In this document: positions 14,066 through 27,092 of the stretch, one piece after another
How positions within the stretch are numbered: position 1 is the stretch's first letter
How the letters are laid out: every line of letters begins with the position of its first letter
Assembly (NCBI GenBank): GCA_963573385.1
Contig: CAUYLG010041490.1
Coordinates: 1 to 64,000 of the forward strand
Length of the DNA: 64,000 bases
Direction: 5' to 3'
DNA from: Cacajao melanocephalus
Lineage: Eukaryota; Chordata; Mammalia; Primates; Pitheciidae
Position numbers and translations under genes: made by a program
Notes under the pieces: model-generated
Seen by the model: only the letters and a program-made list of their open reading frames with translations
Databases searched by the model: none
Told to the model about the DNA's origin: nothing

Positions 14066-14713
14066 ATAGCTTTGCTCAGTCACTGACTTTGAAAACCATT
14101 GTCCTTAGTAGTTAGCCCCTGATGTGCTCAAATTGTTGGGCAGTGAATTTTTCCTAGTTCGGATTGTGAGTTACTTTGGAGTATGGGTATTTTGGTTCCA
14201 GAAAGTCACTTTAGATCCAAGTTGTATCACTTTTTTTGAAATAGTTGTAAGTTTGCATGCTATTTAACTCACAAAGAAAGCTAAGCATGCTCATTACAAA
14301 AGCTTTTCTTGCCCATCAGCGTTTTTTACTAAGGTATTTTTCAAAATTTATTTTTAATGTTCATTTTTAAACTTTGTCTTATAAACTTTGTCTTATCTTA
14401 CATAGAAAAGAATAAGTGTATCCAAGGTATTCTGCGCAGTTTGCAAAATGGTGGCCTTGGAGTAGATTTGATCTACAAATGCATTCTCCTGGACTCACAC
14501 AGTATTGCTAATATTTTAATTCATAAGAATCTATATTTCCATTTCTTTGGAAAAATTAAAAGATCTGGAATCAGTAGCTATGCCCTTTTGTATAGCAACA
14601 GTCCACCAGAGCTAACTAGCAGCTGTCTAGATACACAGGCATGAGTTTACCTTCCCTTGCCTGATTCATTTAGGTATTGGAGTTCATGACCCTCTGCCTT
14701 CAATATTTATTTT
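14066..14713. other. Post-TAF4B flank, no assignable feature
   Basis: AT-rich unique-looking DNA. It could belong to a long 3' UTR isoform; nothing coding was recognised. Confidence 0.4.
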
Positions 14714-15310
<597 letters not shown>

Positions 15311-15311
<1 letters not shown>

Positions 15312-15355
15312 TGTGTGTGTATATGTTTATATACACACATATACATATATTTATC
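15311..15355. repeat. TG/TA-rich microsatellite
   Basis: The sequence (TG)4 TATATG...ATACACACATATACATATAT directly follows an Alu tail and is partly self-complementary. Confidence 0.8.
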
Positions 15356-15484
15356 TTGGATGATGAACAGTTAAAAAGTACCAGAAATTCTCCATCTGTT
15401 TACTTCTTTAAAGCAACTCTACTGAGGTGTATTTTACATAAAAAATCTACCCATTTCATCTACTTACTTCTATTTATTTCTATA

Positions 15485-15776
15485 TTTTAGATACAGGGTT
15501 TCACTCTGTCCACCTACCAATGCTGGAGTGCGGCTATGTGATGTGGGTCACTATAACCTTGAATTCTTGGGCTCAGATGGTCTTCCCACCTCAGCCTCCC
15601 AAGTAGCTGGAACTACTGATGAGCACCTCCTCACCCAGCTAATTTTGTATTTTTTTGTAGAGCCGGGTCATTGCTGTGTTGCACAGGCTGGTATTGAACT
15701 GCTGGGCTCAAGTGATCCTCCCACCTCAGCCTCCCAAAGTGCTGGGATTACAGGCGTGAGCCACCGCACCCAGCCC
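15485..15776 (-). mobile_element. Alu (minus, AluJ-like)
   Basis: Reverse Alu with many substitutions and a short insertion near the start ('ccacctaccaatgctgg'). It is flanked on the left by a reverse L1M 3'-UTR-like scrap (15,410-15,484). Confidence 0.9.
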
Positions 15777-16279
15777 CCATTTACTTTTAATATGACTGAA
15801 TGATCTTTTAAACGGTCTCTTCCTGAACATCTTTCATTCTTCTCTTTAAAATAAAAAAGTTTAATATTTCTTAAGACCTACATTTGAGGTATATTTTGTA
15901 AGAATTTTGGCAAAACTTTATTTAGAATTAAGAATGCTTACACTAGTTAGTCATGGTTACAGAAGAGAACACAAGCAATGTTAAGGCATATTCTTTAGAA
16001 AAATGTGGAACCAAGACCTCAAGCTGATTAGGTTAGACTTTATCTCTTTGCCTAGTTTTACAGTCAACCAACTGTTTATAAAACTTTCTCCTCAACAAGA
16101 CTCAGTGATTGTGATTATGCAGAGGTAAAACTATAATGTGTCACGTTTATACATGACCTAGTGGTCAGTTTTTATTTCATTTTTAACATTCCTGTCTTTT
16201 TAAACACATATGCCTCTCTGAACTATTTTTTTTTTACATGTGGGCATGATTTATAGCTGATATCAACATATTTTTCTCT
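15777..16279. other. No assignable feature
   Basis: AT-rich, with no recognisable gene or repeat family by eye. Confidence 0.4.
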
Positions 16280-16577
<298 letters not shown>

Positions 16578-17080
16578 TTCTCTGATTTTTTAATAACGCT
16601 TAGTATTTTAATATGCGTTTGGGCTGTATCACATTGGTGCATTTGCTTTCTTGCTGAAATTGTTTCACCAGTTGGAAGTTGGTCCTCTGTAGGTATTTTT
16701 GTTATTTTCTTCTGGTAAACAGTGAGAGACTGTGCGGTGCCAAACAAGAAACTGAAAGTGTTGATCACCATATAGCTGAACACTGGCTGGTTAGGGGAGA
16801 TATGGAAATATAAAGTACTAGAATATGTTTCTATACACTAGATAAAGAAAGCAATACAGATATATAAAGTAGCATCACAGCCTATGTAGACCTTGACACA
16901 TTGAATATTCATAGGAAGAAAATATTCCCAAGGAACTCATTTTAAGACTTTTGAATTTATTGGTAAACCATAATAAGAGCAATTTTAATGGCAACTCTTA
17001 AAATAATGTTAGGTTGCCATCTCTCCCAGTTCTTTTACTGTGGGTGATACTGAAGCAGTATTGCCTATGGGCGAGAACAT
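16578..17080. other. No assignable feature
   Basis: Ordinary AT-rich intergenic DNA. Confidence 0.4.
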
Positions 17081-17084
17081 ACCC

Positions 17085-17272
17085 TGGCTTCTCATCTTAG
17101 TCCTGCCTCTTTCCAGTGTGTGACCTTGTCAAATGATTCAACTTTTCTGTGCCTTTGTTTTCTTGTGTGTATATAATAGGACCCACTTGTGAGGTGGTTG
17201 GGAGACTTTAATGCATTGTCGTATGTAAAGCACTATTCTAAGTGCTTTATATGCGAACAGTGCTAGAACATA
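17085..17272 (+). repeat. MIR (plus)
   Basis: The series 'tcctgcctctttccagtgtgtgaccttgtcaaatgattcaacttttctgtgcctttgt', then 'gtgaggtggttgggagactttaatg', then 'gtaaagcactattctaagtgct' follows the MIR core and 3' region. Confidence 0.75.
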
Positions 17273-17286
17273 CAGTGAACAGTATA

Positions 17287-17582
17287 TAGTCCTGCATCAC
17301 TTAATGACAGAGACCTTGAGGATACGTTCATCAGGCAGTTTTGTCATGATAATAGAGTATACTTAAACCTAGATGGTGTAGCCTACTACACATCTAGGCT
17401 ATATGGTGTAGCCTATTTCTCCTAGGTTACAAACCTGTACAACTTGTTATTGTACTGAATACAGCAATTGTAACACAATGGTAACTATTTGTGTTTCTAA
17501 ACACCTAAACATAGATAAGGTACTATAAAAATAGACAAGGTACTATAAAAATACAGTAATGTAATTATGTGGCACATGGCTA
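17287..17582 (+). mobile_element. MER2-like DNA transposon (Tigger-derived, non-autonomous)
   Basis: The body text 'aacctagatggtgtagcctactacacatctaggctatatggtgtagcctat' and 'tgtaacacaatggtaactatttgtg' is that of MER2-type elements. The ends (tagtcctgcatcacttaatgac ... gtggcacatggcta) are degraded terminal inverted repeats of the CAGTCATGC family, with TA next to the left end, the target used by Tigger/pogo elements. It has no transposase frame. A 20-bp unit is duplicated in tandem at 17,514-17,553. Confidence 0.8.
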
Positions 17583-17653
17583 TGTATGTTGGTTATTGTT
17601 TTACAGATTTTGAATGGCATAATTCTACTTTCTGTCTACCTCCAGTACCATAT

Positions 17654-17736
17654 ATATATATATATATATATATAATATAAATATATATAATATATATATT
17701 ATAATATATATATATATATTTAATTTATTTTATTTA
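17654..17736. repeat. (TA)n microsatellite inside an Alu tail
   Basis: About 70 bases of TA/TAA/TTA alternation lie between the left target duplication (17,645-17,653) and the Alu body. The repeat has therefore grown from the A-rich tail of the Alu. Confidence 0.9.
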
Positions 17737-18019
17737 TTTTTTTGAGACAGAGTCTCATTCTGTTGCCCAGGCTGGTACCATCTTGGCTGACTACAACCTC
17801 TGCCTCCCAAGTTCAAGCGATTCTCCTGCCTCAGCCTCCCGAGTAGCTGGATTTACAGGTACGTGCCACCATGCCAGGCTAATTTTTGTATTTTTAGTAG
17901 AGATAGGGTTTCTCCATGTTGGCCAAGCTGGTCTTAAACACCTGACCTCAGGTGATCTGCCCGCCTTGGCCTCCCCAAGTGCTGGGATTACAGGTGTGAG
18001 CCACCACATTTGGCCTCAG
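17737..18019 (-). mobile_element. Alu (minus) with TA-expanded tail
   Basis: Reverse Alu. GTACCATAT at 17,645-17,653 and 18,020-18,028 are identical, and they enclose both the Alu and its (TA)n tail. Confidence 0.93.
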
Positions 18020-18028
18020 GTACCATAT

Positions 18029-19954
18029 TACATTGATGAAAGTCACTGGCTGAATGCATGAACCTTAGTGTCTTATTTAAAGCTAGTCTAAGATGATGTG
18101 AATTGATATGTATTGCATTGGGGATTGGATAATGGGGAAGCTAGAAGGAGAGAGGTATGATAATACAGTGGAACCATTTGACAGAATAATTCTGAGGTCT
18201 GTGGCTTTGCCTAATAAGTTTTCTGTGGAATTAGAAGCAATGAAGAAGCCATGCCATTACTTGAAAACACTATAGATGCATGCTGAATATTCAGTGAAAA
18301 AAGCATAACAAAATCAGTATCTTAGACCTTCCCAGGTCCCCTGCTCCCCTCCCTAGATTCACTCACTTTTGCCAATTTCATATATCTTTCCAGCATAGTC
18401 AATATGTATATAAGCCCATAGTTGTATATTCCCCCTTTATTTGCATATGACAGCATAGTGATCTGTCCTTTGCCATTTTCAAAACCTGTTTTTCTTAATT
18501 CAATTTGTACTGTGTTCCAGGTCAGGAGTTCTGGTAGAATCTTGCTGTAATCCTTGGGAAAACAACATATGAATGTTTCCTCAAGGGGTTTAGTCACAGA
18601 TTTTCTTACTATTTTGTAAATCACAGTGTTTCTTTACTAAAGAGGCATGCAACATAAGGGAAGTAGAGATTTCCTAAGATGAGGAGGTGGGGAGAGGGAA
18701 AGAAGAAAAGTCACTTAAGGGAAGGATTGATTATTCCAGTTGTAATTATAAAGTTTCACTGACAGCATCCTCCCACTATGAACTACTAGTATCCTGGAAA
18801 CCAACCTGAATTTGGGATCACTCCAACCTCTTCTCTGTAAAATTTACATTCCTGATTAAAAATTAATAGATCAGAATAGGGATGATCTAAATCTGAGATT
18901 CCTGGGAGTGATCCCTGATGGGATGCCTGATACCCAAAATACTCTTAAGTTTTGTATTCTAGGGCCTTCTTCTAAGGCGAAAGATTGAAATTGTTCACAG
19001 TTTTCTCTTTCAAAGAAATTTTAGAAAAGGAGTTAGAGGTTTGTCTGTAAACCTTTCCTCTTCCTCAAAGACTTTCCCTTGATTATAAGAGCGATATATT
19101 CTCATTGCAGAAAATTTGGAAAATAAAAATATACGGAAAATGCAAACGTGTGGCACTGTTAATATGTTGACGCATTTCTTTCTAGCCGTTTTTCCTGTGC
19201 TAACGGTGGATGTTTTAGATCCCACTGTTGAACCAGTGTCTTACCCACTTACTATTGGAAATACTAGGGGCAATGAGAAGAAAAACAACTAGGAGAATGA
19301 AGCATCACGTTTGAATTCTGTCCCTCAAAGTGATGTTGAGCCATGTTTCTCATGTCCTCAAATAGCATATGGATTTGTTTAGGGTGATTTCAGTGTGTTG
19401 TCCGTACAGGAAAATGAAAGTAACCATTTAGTCTCGTCATTGCTTGCAGGATTCTCTACATGTTAAGGTGTTGTGGGAGAGAAAAATGCCATAACTCTAT
19501 GCAAATTATTTAGATTCAAAGCTAGTACAGAAATGTAACTTTTGAGGTGTAGGCTATAGGACTGATAAACTTTTCCTATTTGTAATAGAAATGGAGGCTT
19601 TGCCTGAGCGTGAAGGAAAGGTCAGGACTTGATGGTTAGCTTCTTGATGACATCTTATGGCTGAGGCCTCCAGTTCCCTAAATACAAGTGGGAAGTTGTT
19701 CTGGGGGTCTCCATGGGTCCTTTAAATTTTCAATTGTCAATAGTTTAATCTCACTGGTGCTTCTTAGCAATCTTAATTCTTATGAAAGTGATCGTGGTTG
19801 CCTCTAATGCTAAGGGAAGGAAGAAAATTGAACAAATGGTGCTTTGTGTCTTCTGTGCTTTCTGCCGTTATCAAAAAGTATGTGTGTGCTGCTGGGCCAG
19901 ACCCTAACTGAAAAAGAATACAAGCATTGCCATTGACCTATATTGAGCTGCATC
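18029..19954. other. Unique-looking intergenic DNA
   Basis: No gene, RNA gene or clear repeat was recognised. A patch near 19,080-19,160 resembles a common old repeat but is too short to name. Confidence 0.4.
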
Positions 19955-20366
19955 TGTTTTCTAGGACTGCTGTAACAAATGACCACAAACTGGGTGACTT
20001 AAGGCAACAGAAATGTATTCTCACAGTCCTGGAGGCTAGAAGGCCAAATCCAAGGTCGGCAGGGCTGCCCTCACTCTGAAGGCTCTAGGGAAGCATCCTT
20101 CCTCACCTCTTTCAGCCTCTGGCAGCTGCTGGTTGCGGCAACAAAACGCCATTGCCTGCATCTGTCTTCACGTGGTCTTTTCTGTGTCTTTCTGCGTCCT
20201 CTCCTCCTCTTATAAGAACACCAGTGGAGGGCCCTCACGACACACTAGTGTATAATGTCATCTTCATCTTTACGTACATCTGCAAAGGCCCTGTTTCCAA
20301 ATAAGGTCCCATTTTGAAGTTCTGAGTCAATGTGAATTTTGGGAGGACGCTGTTCAACCCATCACA
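19955..20366 (-). mobile_element. MLT1-type MaLR solo LTR (minus)
   Basis: The text begins 'tgttttctaggactgctgtaacaaatgaccacaaactgggtgactta' and ends 'gttcaacccatcaca', the reverse of an MLT1 LTR (TG...CA ends). Landmarks in order are the 'ctcacagtcctggaggctagaag' block, 'cttataagaacaccag' and 'acatctgcaaaggccctgtttccaaataaggtc'. No internal MaLR sequence flanks it. A clean 5-bp duplication is not visible. Confidence 0.85.
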
Positions 20367-22090
20367 GGAGCATATGCCTTGTGACTTTATATTCCTGATA
20401 GCTTTTCTGCTTTCTGTCCCTGGCTTTAATAATAGTGAAAATCTTATGGTTAAAAATGTGATTTTGTGTCTCTTCACACTGGAAACATAGAATCTTGAGG
20501 TCTGCAAGAGGCTGGTTTTCACCTTGTTCCCTTCTGTTCCACTTTAGGCAAGGTTGGGAGGTTCCTAGTGGGTGACTGTCCTGAGAAATGTCTTTGGTAT
20601 GGTTAGGACAGTATCGTCCTGCTGTTTACAGTAGTGCCATATAGTCAAGTGAATGTACTAAGAAGACTTGAGATTTTGCATGCTACTTACATGTTAACAG
20701 TTCTTAAGGAAATTCTCCACACTACTAGCAAATCATAAATTTATTTCATGTGGAAGAACTGATTCTAACAGAGATCAAGGATTAGAACATTTTAAATTGA
20801 AATACACCAAGGTTCTATGTCCAAGAACTTCAGGAGACTCTAGTTCTCCTAAAATGAGAACATGCTAATATTTGGAAAATGTCAGTAACTGTTCTCTGTC
20901 TGCTTCCAAAAGCAGCTGGGGGTCTGGTACAGTCACTAAACCAATCAAGTTAATTGATTTGACACTGGCAGCCTTGCTTTTCAGGTGAGGACCTGTGTTA
21001 TTGGAGAAGGAAAGGAGGGAGCAAAACTCAGAATTACTGGGGAGAGATGCATCACCAAGGAGACTTGGAAATTGGAGAACTGTCAAGAGTAGCTTTATTG
21101 ACTTAACCACAGATGCCACCATTGGGCATTAGCCTCTGGAATTGAGAGTTGGTGGCAGGTTGTGAAATGAAGATCACTACAGGCAGTGCAGATTTTTATC
21201 AGATTTCTTTTGTGCCTAGAATATTAAACAGATCTTAACTAATTTCTAAAAGAATGTGTATTTTGCCTACTGTAATTTTAAAAAGCCATCCTCTGTTTAC
21301 TATGTGTGAACGTATTGAATAACTAGACCAATAGTTGGCAGGGGTTTGGGGAAAAGGCCCTTAGAAGAAGTTTCCGTATACTCTAGGGAGAATCTTGCAG
21401 GAAAAAAATCTATCTAATGCAGTCTGTAAAGATCAGCAAACAGCAGGCTTGGCCTAAGATGTTAGCATAGGAACAATCATCTACTAGACCCTCAATTTTT
21501 TTTTTTCATGACCCAGTCTCTTCAGTTATCTCTAGGGAGGACTCAGATCTGAGGATCCCAAGATTAAATTTTAATTCATCTTTTGGAAAGATGCAGAGGT
21601 AGGCATGGGGATAAGAAGAGAAAGGCGTCAAACCAAGCAAAAGGTAGGATTTTGTATCCTCTATCTGCTTAAGTCTGTTTCAGGGTTACTGAGTGATGTT
21701 GATTATTAAGATGCAGACTAAGTTACAAAGAATGATGATGCTGGTGTGTTCCAGTCTACCACATTTAAGTATAAATCGACTTAGAATCAAGCCACATGTG
21801 TGAAGCCTAAGGTTCTTGATATTCCTGAGCATATCTAAAGGTTACCTAGTCCAGCGTTTCATCCACCAAAGGAATTCCCTTCAGCATCCCTGAAACAAGC
21901 CTTCTACTTGAATAGTTCTACCTTATCCTAGAATTCATAATTGAACTGTCCTGTTATTCTTATGTTCTGTTTTAGTTTGATTTGAAATCTGCCTTCCTAT
22001 AATTTAATATTTGGAATGGACTTTTTTCCTCCAAATGCACATAACGGTAGCAATTTGCTGATCCCTACATATCCGATACTGTGCCAAAGT
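20367..22090. other. Unique-looking intergenic DNA
   Basis: No coding or RNA feature was recognised. Confidence 0.4.
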
Positions 22091-22165
22091 AAGCATCTTA
22101 CCTGCCTTATCTAACTTAATCCTCACAATGGCCTTGTGATAGAGAGTGGCAGAGAGGAGCTAGCT
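22090..22165 (-). repeat. MIR scrap
   Basis: The text 'ctaacttaatcctcacaatggccttgtgatag' matches the reverse MIR 3' region. It is short. Confidence 0.45.
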
Positions 22166-22337
22166 GTTCACTGAACTCATTTTTCCCTGGCTGTGCAACT
22201 AGACCACATTTTTAAGCCTCCTCATAGTTAAATGTGGCCTGGTGCCTGAGGTCCAGCCAGTGACATGTAGGCAGAAGGGATGTGTGACACTTTCACATAT
22301 GGCTCATGACAACCTGGCATACGTGATCTTTTTCTTT

Positions 22338-22622
22338 ATTTATTTGAGACAGGGTCTTGCTCGCTCGGGCTGGAATGCAGTGGCACAATCTTGGCTCACT
22401 GCAGCCTTGACTTTCTGGGCTCAAGTGATTCTCCCACCTCAGGCTCCTGAGGAGCTGAGACCACAGGCACACAACACCATGTCCAGCTAATTTTTGTATT
22501 TTTAGTAGAAACAGGGTTTCACTATGTTGTCTAGGCTGGCCTCGAACTCTAAACTCAAGTGATCTTCCCCACTTGGCCTCCCAAAGTGCTGGGATTACAG
22601 GCATGAGCCACTGCGCCCGGCC
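22338..22622 (-). mobile_element. Alu (minus, AluJ-like)
   Basis: Reverse Alu lacking a long T head, with AluJ-type arm text (gcagccttgactttctgggctcaagtg). The flanks 'acgtgatctt' and 'gcatgatctt' are a decayed target duplication. Confidence 0.93.
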
Positions 22623-23066
22623 TCCATGCATGATCTTACGTGCTCTTTCCCTTTCATGGTGACCTCGGAAGGTTGATGATGAAGATGGCAGAACCACCAG
22701 ATGGAAGGAGCCTTGTGTCACTGAATCTTCATTTGGTGCAAAACTGCCTGCTAATCCAGAACACCCATTTTGGACTATACACAAGTGAGAAATAAGCCTC
22801 TGGTGTGTGAGCCACTAACACAGTATTTCTGTGATGGCAATTACCATAGCCGAATTAACTGATACAGATGGCTACTGCTATTAATATTTCTATTATATGG
22901 TAAGGACCCTGGTGTGTCAAGAGACTAGTTAATTTACTGGAAGTCACAGAGAAGCAGTGGGGTTGAGATTTGAAAGTAGATCTGTCCAACCCCAGAGCCT
23001 GCACTCTTGATCCCTGTACCCTACACTGAGATTTTCTTTAAATGCTCAGGGTTACTCTCTTTTTTT
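22623..23066. other. No assignable feature
   Basis: Short intergenic gap; nothing recognised. Confidence 0.4.
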
Positions 23067-23067
23067 G

Positions 23068-23360
23068 ACTTTTTTTTTTGAGACACAGTTTTGCTCTTGT
23101 TGCCCAGACTGGAGTACAATGGTGCAATCTTGTCTCACTGCAACCTCTGCCCTCCCAGGTTCAAGCAGTTCTCCTGTCTCAGCCTTCCAAGTAGCTGGGA
23201 TTACAGCCATGCGCCACCACGCCCGGCTAATTTTATATTTTTAGTAGAGACGGGTTTCTCCGTGTTGGTCAGGCTGGTCTCAAACTCCTGACCTCAGGTG
23301 ATCTGCCCACCTCAGCCTCCCAAAGTGCTGGGATTACAGGCGTGAGCCGCCACCCCTGGC
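23068..23360 (-). mobile_element. Alu (minus)
   Basis: T-rich head and complete reverse Alu (AluS-like). Confidence 0.95.
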
Positions 23361-23653
23361 TTCCACTTGACAGTATTTTAAAAATCTAAGGAAATCTACC
23401 CATTTTTTTTCCTACGCTTATTCTCTTCTGCAAGCTGGTGGATCCCAGCTCTTTCAATTCTCCCAATGGAAATTCTAGATTTTGCAGTATTTTTATTGTT
23501 TTCTTGGTTGTATTGTAATATAAAAGTCATGTTAAAATATCGCTTCCCACCCTAAATGTAGCACAGCAGGTGGGGCTTGGGGCATAGGGAGGACTATGTG
23601 CCGATTTACTACTCAGAATTCCGTACTGCTGTAGGTACAAAGTAAGACTGTGA

Positions 23654-24598
<945 letters not shown>

Positions 24599-25101
24599 CA
24601 TCTCTCTAATTGATAGTTGCCTTTATCAACCTAAAGATGAAAGTTTAACTATATCCTGTTATACTTCATTTTTTTGTTCAGGCCTGTTATTCTTAACTGG
24701 CCACAATCATTTTAATTCTGTCACTTACTGAGAACATTTGAGTTCAAGTTCTTCAATCAACTATACAGTTGGTTTTCCTTCTCAACCTTGAGTCATCCAC
24801 AAATTTCCTAAGCTTACTTTCTGTGTTCATTCAACTTGTGCATAAATGTGTTGAACAAGACGGGGCCAGCAATAAAACCATGAAGCATGTTGCAGCCATG
24901 CTACATCAATCTGTTCATTAGCACTGATATCACTCTACGGGCAGCTGTGACTGTATCCAACTGGCAGCACTACTGCAGAGTCCACAGTGTTTATGAGCAA
25001 CTCTGAAGAACAAGTTGCTTGGTTAAAAGCGCTACCTAGCATGTGGTTAACCCATCTAGCAGCCATCTCAAGAGGAGGACAATGGGTGGAAGATCCCCAT
25101 C
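24599..25101. other. Old repeat-like gap
   Basis: Part (about 24,770-24,890) reads like a dispersed ancient repeat ('catccacaaatttcctaag...gttgaacaagacggggccag') that I cannot assign. Nothing coding. Confidence 0.4.
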
Positions 25102-25524
25102 TGTGATGGGCTGAATTGTGGCCTCCCAAATTTATACATTGAAGTCCTAACCCCCAGCATCTCAGAAGGTGACTGTACTCAGAGGTAAGTCCTTTAAAGA
25201 GATAAGTCACGGTGACGGCATCAGTATGGGCCAGAATTCAATGGCAGGTGTCCTTGTGAGAGGAGGAGATGAGGACACAGACACATGCATAGGGTGTGTG
25301 TGTCCTCACTTCATGTGAAGACAGAGGGAGAAGTTGGCCATCTCCAAGACAAAGAGAAAGGCCTGGATGGAACAGTCTTCCCTCACAGCCCTCAGAAGCA
25401 ACCCCCGCTGCCAACACCTTGATCTTGGATTTTTAGCCTTCAGAACGGTGAGAAGATTAATTTCTGTTGCTTAAGCCTCCCAGTCTGTGGTGCTTTGTTA
25501 TGGCAGCCCTAGCAAATGAATACA
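25102..25524 (+). mobile_element. MLT1-type MaLR solo LTR (plus), 5-bp TSD
   Basis: It starts 'tgtgatgggctgaattgtggcctccc', has 'gaagtcctaacccccagcatctcagaaggtgac' and 'ggtgtccttgtgagagg', and ends 'ttatggcagccctagcaaatgaataca'. The flanks CCATC (25,097-25,101 and 25,525-25,529) are identical and of the 5-bp length typical of this LTR class. It is a solo LTR with no internal part. Confidence 0.9.
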
Positions 25525-25611
25525 CCATCCCCTCCTCTCTCCCACTATTGCTTTTTGGGGGAATTGGTCATCCTGGCTTTGGCAAGATAATTTGAGGTTT
25601 TAGCATAGCAG

Positions 25612-25775
25612 GCATGTTACTCGAAGTATGGTCTGCAGACCAGCAGCCTAGGCATTGCCTGGGAGCTTATTAGAAATGCTAACCCTGGCCCCACCTCAGA
25701 GCCACTCAGTGAGAATCTGCATTTTAACAAGATCCCTGGGTGATAGGCATTATAACTTTGAGAAGTGCTGTACTC
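25612..25775 (-). mobile_element. MER5A (hAT-Charlie), second copy
   Basis: The text 'gaagtatggtctgcagaccagcagcctaggcattgcctgggagcttattagaaatgc...gagaatctgcattttaacaagatccctggg...ctttgagaagtgctg' is a nearly full MER5A, in the same orientation as the copy 1 kb upstream. Confidence 0.88.
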
Positions 25776-26591
<816 letters not shown>

Positions 26592-26628
26592 TGTCCTGTC
26601 TCTAACATGTCTAAGCAAATTCTCAAAC

Positions 26629-26756
26629 TTTTTTTTTTTAAGATGCAGGATCTGACTATGTTTCCCAGGCTGGTTTTGTACTCCTGGGCTCAAGTGATCC
26701 TCCCACTTCAGCCTTCCAAGTAGCTGGGACTACAAGTATGTACCACCATGCCCAAC
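26629..26756 (-). mobile_element. Monomeric Alu-like element (FLAM/FRAM-type, minus)
   Basis: T9 head, then about 120 bases of one reverse Alu arm ending at 'ccaccatgcccaac'. It lies 20 bases beyond the preceding Alu's duplication. Confidence 0.75.
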
Positions 26757-26957
26757 TTCACACACCTTTTCTATTCTGAATTTCCATTTTCATTCACATC
26801 AGAATGCCTTTGTGAGGCCCACACCACAGATGATAACAGCACAGTGCGGGTCATGCATGACCCGAGGTCTGTGGAAGATTGGTTGTTTGCCTGAACTTCT
26901 ATTTCTTTCACATTCTGCCTTTCTGTTTCCTTGTCTTTTTGAAAAGAGTGTTTATAG

Positions 26958-27092
26958 GGCCGAGTGCGGTGGCTCATGCCTATAATCCAAGCACTTTGGA
27001 GGCCAAGGCGGGCGGATCACCTGAGGTCGGGAGTTCAAGACCAGCCTGACCAACATGGTGAGATCCCATCTTTAAAAAAAAAAAAAAAAAAG
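26958..27092 (+). mobile_element. Alu left-arm monomer with poly(A) tail (plus)
   Basis: It starts 'ggccgagtgcggtggctcatgcc', covers only the left arm to 'gagatcccatcttta' and ends in A18. The flanks GTGTTTAT at 26,948-26,955 and just after the tail are direct repeats, so a left-arm RNA was itself retroposed. Confidence 0.85.

Noticed and set aside
22293..22784. 163-codon open frame (-)
   Set aside because: Alu-derived, with flanking unique sequence; no conserved domain or splice context.
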